From: an uncultured Rhodobiaceae bacterium
GTDB lineage: Archaea; Thermoplasmatota; Poseidoniia; Poseidoniales; Poseidoniaceae
Assembly: GCA_937911445.1 (NCBI GenBank)
Contig: CALDQY010000135.1
Location: forward strand, 1-11,238
Direction: 5' to 3'
DNA length: 11,238 nt
Below, one piece after another: positions 1 through 6,293 of this stretch. Under the pieces are notes generated by a model. The model did not search any database. It worked only from the letters and a program-made list of their open reading frames with translations, and was not told the DNA's origin. How positions within the stretch are numbered: position 1 is the stretch's first letter; each line of letters starts with the position of its first letter. The translations under genes and the position numbers were made by a program.

Positions 1-276
1 AGCCTTGAGCAGTTTCTTTGGCATCTCCGTCTTGGTTTCTTTTGGCAAATGATCCGCAACATTTGGACGCACCTCCATGGCCCACTTACCACCGATTTCA
101 ACGATTCTCAAAGCACCACCTCGACGGCGTTTTATGGTTCCTTGGAGCGTCGTTAGAGCCTCAGAAATTTCTTCTTCCTCATAACCAAGTGATTCCGATA
201 GTTCTCTGATCGAAAGCGACTTACCAGAACCAAACAACGTGGCTTCAAGGAGTGTTTCTAATTCTGGTTCAGACAT
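1..276 (-). CDS. scpB: Segregation and condensation protein B (ScpB), N-terminal part, cut by the window edge
   Basis: ScpB is the winged-helix dimer that binds the kleisin ScpA and regulates the SMC-ScpA ring during chromosome compaction and segregation. Only the first 92 codons lie in the window; the frame is open to base 1, so the 3' end is missing. The protein starts MSEPELETLLEATLFGSGKS, which fits the usual ScpB opening helix (about 'LEAlLFasgepls'), followed by LSIRELSESLGYEEEEISEA as the helix-turn-helix part of the first winged-helix domain. Residues about 52-70 (RGGALRIVEIGGKWAMEVRP) match the 'GL.l.e.gggy.l.t.p' wing strand of the family. The ATG at 276 is chosen because AGGTGAT (286-280) lies just upstream. 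The GTG and ATG codons at 284 and 281 are in another frame that stops within a few codons. It is the third gene of the smc-scpA-scpB operon, 8 bases after the scpA stop. Identification rests on motif memory plus context, and both agree. Confidence 0.85.
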   Translation of the reverse strand, partial: MSEPELETLLEATLFGSGKSLSIRELSESLGYEEEEISEALTTLQGTIKRRRGGALRIVEIGGKWAMEVRPNVADHLPKETKTEMPKKLLKA

Positions 277-279
277 TTC

Positions 280-286
280 ATCACCT
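280..286 (-). promoter_or_regulatory. Ribosome binding site for scpB
   Basis: AGGTGAT on the minus strand matches the complement of the conserved 16S rRNA 3' end. It overlaps the TAG stop of scpA and ends 3 bases before the ATG of scpB (core GGTG about 5 bases away). It fixes the scpB start at 276 and suggests translational coupling. Confidence 0.6.
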
Positions 287-1457
287 ACTCGACCAACCAT
301 TCATGTTCATTGAATTCAGGGGTTGTTTCTTGCTTCTCTTTTTCAAGCTTCAACCTCGCCTTTTCTTCAGCAAGACGTGCTTTTTCAGCCCGCTCTTGAA
401 GACGTTCTGCATGCAATTCAGAACCTGTCTTGGAATCATCTCGTGCCATTTGTGCCTCTTCATCCGCTTTGAGCGTTGCACCGAGGACTTCTTCAAACGT
501 CCTCAAATGTGGCCAGAGATCCTCGATCATGATGACATCATCGAGATTGTTTCCTTGTGTAATCGAAGCCATGCCCTTGTGGGTGAGGAACAACCCTGCA
601 ATGAAGGAGCTAACGCGAGCATCGTCATCGTACCCTTCTGGGATGGTTCCAAAAGCGGATTCAAGGATTGGCACGAGTGTTTTGATGACAGATTTCAGCG
701 GCACATTGTTGCTTTCCATAGTTTGGGTTGTTTGACGCAATGCGTTCCAACAGCGCTCAATGTCACCATCTAGGTCTTCGTTGTGCATTCTGCCACCAAC
801 GTTTGAAACCATCTCTTCAACTTCAAGTGCGTGGGCAATGCGATTCTTCTCACGCAGCTTCAGTGCATCAGCATCATCAGCGGCATCTTTCAATGCAGAA
901 AGCAGTTCACCCAGCGTCACAGGACGGCCTTCTTCGCGTCGAACACGCTCATCAAAGAGGTTCTCAAGGACGTCGTCGGCACCGCCTTGCAACACTGTAT
1001 TCGTAAAATGGAACTCGTGATCATCATACTCTGCTTCCCATCCAAAATCAAAACTCGCATCCCAATCGTCCTCGCCATCTTGATACTGGATTCGATCGAA
1101 GAGATGCGCAGCCTGGTAGTTCAGAACCTCCCAAGCCATGCGAATGAGTCGACCGCAAGCAGGCAGGTCCAACTCACTTGCCTGTGACTTGACGCGCTTC
1201 ATGAATTGTCGTAGAAATGACGTCAAATCGATGTTCCAAGCATCAAGACCTTCACTGCTCACAAGAGAAAGCACGAGAGCAACACTCCGGTCAAATGGGT
1301 CCTCAAGCGTCTGATGCTCGGCTTCCTCCGCTTGAGCAATCATGAGGATGCGGTCGGCATATGCATTGATTCCTTCAAGATCATCATCCCCACTCTGCAG
1401 GAGTTGATCGATGACATCTTGCCGCAAAAACCACTGGTCGAGCCCTTGCTGAATCAT
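285..1457 (-). CDS. scpA: Segregation and condensation protein A (ScpA), kleisin subunit of the SMC complex
   Basis: ScpA is the kleisin that bridges the two SMC heads and binds ScpB, closing the DNA-entrapping ring. The product is 390 residues, long for ScpA (commonly about 250). After an extra 50-residue N-terminal stretch comes DPFDRSVALVLSLVSSEGLD (53-72), which corresponds to the 'f.GPLDlLL.Li..e.ld' signature of the SMC-neck-binding helix, although the GPLDLLL core is poorly conserved. A second helix (99-122, LPACGRLIRMAWEVLNYQAA) fits the 'FL..Aa.Ll.iKs..LLP' region. An acidic linker (126-150) follows, then RPVTLGELLSALKDA (178-192). The C-terminal winged-helix part is at about 255-312 (FIAGLFLTHKGMASITQGNN resembles 'FlAlLeL.k.g.v.l.Q...f'). 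Residues 328-390 form a charged, probably helical tail. The ATG at 1457 is preferred because GAGGTG lies 6 bases upstream over the smc stop. A longer in-frame start at 1568 would bury 100 bases in smc. Context between smc and scpB makes the call firm. Confidence 0.85.
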   Translation of the reverse strand: MIQQGLDQWFLRQDVIDQLLQSGDDDLEGINAYADRILMIAQAEEAEHQTLEDPFDRSVALVLSLVSSEGLDAWNIDLTSFLRQFMKRVKSQASELDLPACGRLIRMAWEVLNYQAAHLFDRIQYQDGEDDWDASFDFGWEAEYDDHEFHFTNTVLQGGADDVLENLFDERVRREEGRPVTLGELLSALKDAADDADALKLREKNRIAHALEVEEMVSNVGGRMHNEDLDGDIERCWNALRQTTQTMESNNVPLKSVIKTLVPILESAFGTIPEGYDDDARVSSFIAGLFLTHKGMASITQGNNLDDVIMIEDLWPHLRTFEEVLGATLKADEEAQMARDDSKTGSELHAERLQERAEKARLAEEKARLKLEKEKQETTPEFNEHEWLVE

Positions 1458-1463
1458 TTCAAA

Positions 1464-1469
1464 CACCTC
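1464..1469 (-). promoter_or_regulatory. Ribosome binding site for scpA
   Basis: GAGGTG on the minus strand overlaps the TGA stop of smc and lies 6 bases before the ATG at 1457. This supports the shorter scpA start and a coupled smc-scpA transcript. The GTG inside it (1466) is in frame with scpA and is a less likely alternative start. Confidence 0.65.
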
Positions 1470-4400
1470 ACTCGTCCAACTCAATGCCCTGTTCAGCAGT
1501 TTCTTCAGTCGCCTCATCCAACTCAGAAATGGCATTGGCAAGAGCTGTTCGCTCCTCAATGTCTTCATTGGTTTCAGCCGTTCTCTCAGCCAATGAAGTC
1601 ATGCTTTCATCGTCTTGCATGTGCTTCAACAACCCACCAAGGCTCTGTGGTGCTGGAAGTGCATCGGGAACCAGAGGCATTTCTGCAAGTGTTTCTCGCT
1701 CTTCCTTGGCACGCTGTTCGTTCTTCGCTGCAGCGGATTCTGCTTCTTTGAGTGCTTGTTCACCAAGAGCGATGGCTTGTTCCTGGTCGAAATCAATGAT
1801 TCGACGGCTGCAACCATCTCCACCGTGTGTGATGCCGATGTGATGGTCAGCTAATTGGAGGGAGACCTTTCGCAATGTCACCATGATGAATTGCGCCGCT
1901 TTGCTTCGTTCTCGACACATCTTTGCGATGCACTCAGCATTGACGCTGTCGAGGTTTTGGTCAACTTCATCGAAGTAATAGAAGGGACTTGGATCGTAAT
2001 CTTGGATTGCAAAGATGAGCGCAAGTGCGGCAACCGATTGCTCTCCACCAGACAACTGATGTCGAGTAACGTTCGAAGACTTTCCTTTTGGCTGGGCCCA
2101 TAGTTCCAAACCACCCTTGAAAGGCTCTTCCTTGTTCTCGAGATAGAGTTCTCCACGACCACCATTGCTAAGTGACTTGTAGACCTTTTTGAAGTTCTCA
2201 TTAACCTTTTCCAGTACATTGAGGAGACGTACCTTTCGTTGCTCTTCAAGTCGTTCTGCTACATCGATGAGATGCTTCTTTCGCTCCTGGAGTTTCTTGA
2301 AATCCCCGGCCATTTCTGCAAGCCGTTGCTCAACAGCATCGTATTGTTCAATGGCACGCATGTTGACCGCACCGAATTCTTCCAGTCGGCGTTCAAGGCG
2401 ACGAATGCGGCGATCGATATCAGCAACAGAGTCGAGAACTGTGCCGTCCTCAGCAGGTTGTATACCAATGGATCCCATTTCCATCTCAACATCGTACAAT
2501 TCTTTTCTCTTCGCTTGGATGGTTCGCTCGAGTTCGGTTGAGAGGGTTCGATGACTGCGGGCCTGATTGGCTTTCTGAGTCAAGGTTGAATTGAGACTGG
2601 CTCGTTCTTCGACGAGCTCGATGCGTTCATCCTCCAAACCTTTGTTTTCCTCAAGGAATTGAGCACGTTCCGCTTCCTTTTCAGCAAGAACAGACTCGTT
2701 TCCTTGAACATCTCGCTTGAGGGTAGCGACGTTTTCTGTACGGTCTGCAACAGCACGATCGATTTGACTCAAACGTTCTTTTTCGCTTGATACCGTTGAA
2801 GTAAGCAATGTCTTACGTTCTGAAATGGAATGCAATGAAATCTCTGCATTGGACCGCATCCCTTCCGCCTGGGTCCGCTTGACAGTGCATTCGTGAAGAC
2901 GATCTTTGAGATGCTGTGGACTTGCATCCTCAAGTGCAGTTTGGGCGCTTGCCCGCAAAACCTCACCATCGGCTACCTTCGATTCTGCCTCATCGAGCGC
3001 TTCCAATTGTGCGCTTGCCAATCCTTCCAAACGTTGCAAGTCGTCTTTCAAGGCTTGGACCTCTCCGATGTTCTTGGAGTGAGCCTTCTTGAAGGTCGTG
3101 ACTTCAGCGCGTAATGTTTCTCTACGAATCGCGCCGTCTTCGTTGGCCAACTCGTTGATCTGTTGACGGAGAGAGTGTTGTTCCTTGCGAACGTCAGCAA
3201 GCGCCGCTGAAACCGTATCCGACATCAAACGAAGACGGTCGATTTCTGCACTCAAGCGTTCAACCTCTTTCGCACCTGCAATTCCGCCTCCAAAACTAAC
3301 AGACATGCGTTGGCGTGAACCTCCTACCATTGCACCTCCTGCCTCGGTTACATCCCCACGCATCGTGACGAGACGAACACCACCCATGTTCTGACGGGCA
3401 ATGTCCATGTTCTGAACGATCAATGTATTTCGTAGTGCAAATTTGATGGCCGTATCGATTCGCGGATCGTATTCGAGCAATTCGTAAGCGAAACCGATGA
3501 CTCCTGGCTTTCTGGCAACCATCATCGCTTTGCCACCAGCACGACTGGTCGAGAGTTTGTTCAATGGAAGGAAGGTTGCTCGTCCAGCCTTTCGCTGTGC
3601 AAGCCAGCGAATTGCTTCAGCGGCTACCTCATCGGAATCGACAACAACCGAGGTCATCGCCCCTCCAAATGCGGTTGCGAGTGCAGTTTCATGTTCCGAA
3701 TCGATTGGCGCACACAACTCAGCGATGGTACCGATGATGCCTTTGATCTCACCACGATCTCGAGCGCCAAGAATGGCTGCTGCGCCTCCAGCCATGCCTT
3801 TGGAATTGGATTTGTTCTCCAATTCTGCTCGTGCGGAACGGAGTTGTCGTTCGGTTTCCGTCATTTTCTTCTCAACAGCTGCCGACTCTTCGAGAAGACG
3901 AGATTCTGCTCGTTCAGCATCGAGAATCTCCTGAGTCAATGAAGAACGGTCGACCTTCTTTCCTGCGGATGCTTCATTGAATTCAGCTTCTTTCTCCTCA
4001 AGTTCGAGTCGAGATTCCTCAGCAGTCTCTTGAGCCTTGGCAAGATTTGCTTCGACGAGTTCTGCTTGTGCAGCGGTTCTGTCGACATCGGATTGTGCAG
4101 CAGCAACGGCCTGCTTTGCTTTCTCGAGTTGCTGGATGGCGTCGCTCAACGCTCGATTGAGTTCAGCGTGATTCTTTCCTGAACCCTCGAGGAGTGCCCT
4201 GACCTTGTCTTCCTCAATCTGAGCTTCTTCGAGGAGTCGTTCCGCCTCTGCCATCTGGTCTTGACTGGATTGTACCTCTTCGAGGAGTGCTGCCAAGGCG
4301 GATTCTGCTTCTTGATATCGTTCAAGCACCTGTTCACGTTCTTGAGCATCCTCGATGTTGGCTTGTACCGAATCTTCAATCCGGTCTTTGTCACGATCGA

Positions 4401-5340
4401 TTTGAACACGTAGATCATGGATGGCTTGCGACAACCCATCGCCTTCATCACCGAGCAATGCATCGATTTGTTTCTGAATTTCTCCAATTCGGTCATCGAG
4501 TTCGACCAGTTTCTTGCTACCGGTTTTGACCTGTTCTTCAAGCGCTGTTGCTTCTTCAACGAAGCGCAATTGTTCAGCAATCTGGTGTTCCAATTCCATT
4601 CCGAGACTTGCAAACATGGCCTGATAGCGTTGTGAGCGTGATGTGAGGAGTTCATCGGTAATTGATTGAGCCTTCATGGCCACTTTGCGTTCTTGCTCGA
4701 GCTCCTTGAGTCGTGCTTGTTGCTCTTCCTCGAGCATGCCAATGCGTTCAATGTAGGAATCGACACTCTCCTTTTGTTTCTTGGCCTTTCGAATTTCATC
4801 ATCGTAGGATGTGACGCCTGCAACACCATCGAGGACCTTTCGGCGTTCAATCGGCGTCATCCGCGCAAGCCCGGTTACGTCTCCTTGTAGGACAATGTTG
4901 TAACCGTCAGGGCGAGCGTTGGCTGCGTTGAGGAGGCGATGGAAGGATTTCTGGGAGGATTCCTCTCCATCGAGCAAGTAACTGGATACGACGTTGTCCG
5001 AGGCAGTGAGACGAATCGAACGTGTCATTCTCACCTCATCACTTTCGATCGGCAATCGGCGGCGCCCGCTGGAGAGCACAGGATTTCCAAAAACGAGTGT
5101 TACGGTACAACCTCGTGCGGGTTTGTAGCCTTCTGCGCCATTGAAGATCAATTGTTTTGTATTCTGTGCACGTATGGTTCTCGTCGATTTTGGACCGAGA
5201 ACGAACTGGATGGCATCGCCACAATTGGACTTCCCTGATCCATTTGGACCGGTAATCGCAGAAAACCCACGATCAAGAGGGATGACTACTTCCCCACGGA
5301 ATGACTTGAAATTCTCCATCTCCAGTGCTTTTAGAAACAT
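1468..5340 (-). CDS. smc: Chromosome segregation ATPase SMC
   Basis: SMC is the long coiled-coil ATPase that dimerises through its hinge and, with ScpAB, loops and organises chromosomal DNA using ATP. The 1290-residue product has every expected part. The N-terminal head has Walker A GPNGSGKSN at 31-39. A first long coiled coil spans about 170-510. The hinge is at about 531-678, with KGIIGTIAELC at its start and the glycine-rich GGAMVGGSRQR at its end. A returning coiled coil spans about 685-1010. The C-terminal head has the ABC signature LSGGEQ (1096-1101), Walker B and D-loop FYYFDEVDQNLDS (FDEVD at 1123-1127) and a FIMVTLRK stretch in the switch region. The catalytic glutamate E1125 is present. 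Past about residue 1185 there is an extra Glu/Ala-rich tail of about 105 residues; typical SMC proteins are about 1150-1200 residues. ATG 5340 puts the head strand (FLKALEMENFKSFRG) at the usual place, with GGGG 6 bases upstream (5350-5347). It is the first gene of the smc-scpA-scpB operon. Confidence 0.97.
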   Translation of the reverse strand: MFLKALEMENFKSFRGEVVIPLDRGFSAITGPNGSGKSNCGDAIQFVLGPKSTRTIRAQNTKQLIFNGAEGYKPARGCTVTLVFGNPVLSSGRRRLPIESDEVRMTRSIRLTASDNVVSSYLLDGEESSQKSFHRLLNAANARPDGYNIVLQGDVTGLARMTPIERRKVLDGVAGVTSYDDEIRKAKKQKESVDSYIERIGMLEEEQQARLKELEQERKVAMKAQSITDELLTSRSQRYQAMFASLGMELEHQIAEQLRFVEEATALEEQVKTGSKKLVELDDRIGEIQKQIDALLGDEGDGLSQAIHDLRVQIDRDKDRIEDSVQANIEDAQEREQVLERYQEAESALAALLEEVQSSQDQMAEAERLLEEAQIEEDKVRALLEGSGKNHAELNRALSDAIQQLEKAKQAVAAAQSDVDRTAAQAELVEANLAKAQETAEESRLELEEKEAEFNEASAGKKVDRSSLTQEILDAERAESRLLEESAAVEKKMTETERQLRSARAELENKSNSKGMAGGAAAILGARDRGEIKGIIGTIAELCAPIDSEHETALATAFGGAMTSVVVDSDEVAAEAIRWLAQRKAGRATFLPLNKLSTSRAGGKAMMVARKPGVIGFAYELLEYDPRIDTAIKFALRNTLIVQNMDIARQNMGGVRLVTMRGDVTEAGGAMVGGSRQRMSVSFGGGIAGAKEVERLSAEIDRLRLMSDTVSAALADVRKEQHSLRQQINELANEDGAIRRETLRAEVTTFKKAHSKNIGEVQALKDDLQRLEGLASAQLEALDEAESKVADGEVLRASAQTALEDASPQHLKDRLHECTVKRTQAEGMRSNAEISLHSISERKTLLTSTVSSEKERLSQIDRAVADRTENVATLKRDVQGNESVLAEKEAERAQFLEENKGLEDERIELVEERASLNSTLTQKANQARSHRTLSTELERTIQAKRKELYDVEMEMGSIGIQPAEDGTVLDSVADIDRRIRRLERRLEEFGAVNMRAIEQYDAVEQRLAEMAGDFKKLQERKKHLIDVAERLEEQRKVRLLNVLEKVNENFKKVYKSLSNGGRGELYLENKEEPFKGGLELWAQPKGKSSNVTRHQLSGGEQSVAALALIFAIQDYDPSPFYYFDEVDQNLDSVNAECIAKMCRERSKAAQFIMVTLRKVSLQLADHHIGITHGGDGCSRRIIDFDQEQAIALGEQALKEAESAAAKNEQRAKEERETLAEMPLVPDALPAPQSLGGLLKHMQDDESMTSLAERTAETNEDIEERTALANAISELDEATEETAEQGIELDE

Positions 5341-5360
5341 CCCAATCCCCTTTTGGCCAA

Positions 5361-5377
5361 TTTGACCTTAGGTCAAA
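5361..5377. promoter_or_regulatory. Perfect 17-base palindrome upstream of smc, candidate operator
   Basis: TTTGACCT-T-AGGTCAAA consists of 8-base arms that are exact reverse complements around one central base. It lies in the spacer between the membrane-protein gene and smc, 20 bases before the smc ATG. It is centred about 30 bases downstream of a TATA-like TTTAAA, so it would cover the predicted transcription start. Arms this short with a one-base loop cannot make a useful RNA hairpin, so a dimeric DNA-binding regulator is the more likely reader. No regulator gene is in the window; the function is inferred. Confidence 0.5.
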
Positions 5378-5395
5378 CACCGGACATCGAGGACA

Positions 5396-5401
5396 TTTAA
5401 A
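5396..5401 (-). promoter_or_regulatory. Possible TATA box for the smc-scpA-scpB operon
   Basis: TTTAAA is part of a short A/T run (ATTTAAAC). It sits about 55 bases upstream of the smc ATG, which would place a start near base 5372 and give a leader of about 30 bases. No convincing BRE is seen next to it. The hexamer is self-complementary and common, so this is a weak call supported mainly by position. Confidence 0.35.
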
Positions 5402-5463
5402 CAATCGGTTGATTATGCGTCGGAGCATCTCGTTTTTGGGGTCGGAAAATACCGCCGATTTGA

Positions 5464-6222
5464 TTACACAACACCACTCATTCGACACTCTTTGCAACCC
5501 CCACCTTTGCAGAATGGGCACGTTGCTCGAACTTTGGGTGAGTTGCGTGTGCGGAAGGGTACCAGATGAGCGTCACGGTCGAGCAGGCGACTGCGACGAG
5601 CGAGTCCTTCTCTTGATGCTGACATCGAGCGTGCTTTCTCATTGAACACTTCTTGGACTCGACGCTCTTTTTCACGACTGTGCTCTAAACGCTGATAGTT
5701 TTCTTCAAACTCAGAGAGTTCGTACTTTGGACCTCGAATCAAGAGAGTTCCTACCACTGCGAAAAGAATCTGTACCATCCATGGATCAAACGGTAACGGG
5801 ATGACATCAGCGATGCTTTCAGAATTGGCAGCAGTTGGTAGCCATTGAAGGCGATCAAGAATCGCAAGACCAAACAAGACGAAACCGGAGATGAACATCA
5901 CTCGTCGTATTCGCTTTGCGAGGCGTGGATCGGAAGGCATCCTGAATCGTCCTGCTGTAACAATCATGATTCCCCAAAAGAGAAGGAGAATGTCAGCAGT
6001 ACCCCACGTACCCTTCTCACTCAAGCAGAAAGCGGTCCCAGTTTCCTGAATCTCTTTTTCCATTTCAGGAATGGTACAACCAGAATCAGCGAGTCGAAGG
6101 ACATCCAAGCGAGACGAGCTTGCTCCTTCGACAACGTTCTCTGCGACAATTCCAAAGTGGACATTCGCAATGACGAAAACAATTGTTGCAAGGCCCAACA
6201 AGGCGATGAGCTTCCGCAACAT
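5464..6222 (-). CDS. Four-helix membrane protein with C-terminal zinc knuckle, function unknown
   Basis: I do not recognise the family. The 252-residue product has four hydrophobic segments at about 5-23, 74-91, 108-124 and 146-162. The loop after segment 2 is strongly basic (RFRMPSDPRLAKRIRR, 92-107), which by the positive-inside rule puts it and the long C-terminal tail in the cytosol. The outside loop 24-73 has two cysteines (C49, C66) that could pair. The tail has a charged, probably helical stretch (165-215, rich in E, R and K) and ends in CPFCKGGGCKEC (235-246), a CxxC-x4-CxxC zinc-binding pattern that resembles one half of a DnaJ-type CxxCxGxG finger. ATG 6222 is chosen because AGGAA (6232-6228) lies 5 bases upstream; an in-frame GTG at 6246 would add 8 residues. 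It is read in the same direction as smc, with a 123-base gap that holds smc's own probable promoter. It is divergent from nadB. The reading frame and topology are clear, the role is not. Confidence 0.8.
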   Translation of the reverse strand: MLRKLIALLGLATIVFVIANVHFGIVAENVVEGASSSRLDVLRLADSGCTIPEMEKEIQETGTAFCLSEKGTWGTADILLLFWGIMIVTAGRFRMPSDPRLAKRIRRVMFISGFVLFGLAILDRLQWLPTAANSESIADVIPLPFDPWMVQILFAVVGTLLIRGPKYELSEFEENYQRLEHSREKERRVQEVFNEKARSMSASREGLARRSRLLDRDAHLVPFRTRNSPKVRATCPFCKGGGCKECRMSGVV

Positions 6223-6293
6223 GGTAATTCCTAGAATCCGCGACACATAGCCCTATCGCTGCAACAACCGATGTCATCAAGAACAGCGAACCT
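6223..6293. promoter_or_regulatory. Divergent intergenic region between the zinc membrane protein and nadB
   Basis: These 71 bases must carry start signals for two genes read outward. The only site I can point to is AGGAA (6232-6228), the likely ribosome binding site for the minus-strand gene. No clear TATA box stands out on either strand, and no Shine-Dalgarno is visible before either candidate nadB start (6294 or 6306). Confidence 0.4.
6228..6232 (-). promoter_or_regulatory. Ribosome binding site for the zinc-knuckle membrane protein
   Basis: AGGAA on the minus strand, 5 bases before the ATG at 6222. It favours this start over the in-frame GTG at 6246, and the shorter protein begins directly with its first membrane helix (MLRKLIALLGLATIVFV). 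Confidence 0.5.

Noticed and set aside
252..773. A 173-codon plus-strand frame opposite scpA
   Set aside because: It is the reverse of coding sequence for acidic helices, which gives Phe/Leu/Cys-rich nonsense. No motif or start signal is seen.
1458..1568. A longer scpA reading frame beginning at ATG 1568 inside smc
   Set aside because: The extra 37 residues lie antiparallel to no homology and overlap smc in another frame. The ATG at 1457 has GAGGTG at good spacing and gives a normal operon junction.
4180..4300. Near-repeats of the type TTCGAGGAGT on the plus strand
   Set aside because: They encode repeated Leu-Leu-Glu-Glu turns of the SMC coiled coil with similar codons, so they are expected from heptad structure and not a DNA repeat element.
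5403..5460. AATCGG at 5403-5408 with CCGATT at 5455-5460 as a terminator stem after the zinc-knuckle gene
   Set aside because: The six-base arms are 46 bases apart with no T-run after them on the transcribed strand, so they are too weak to call a terminator.
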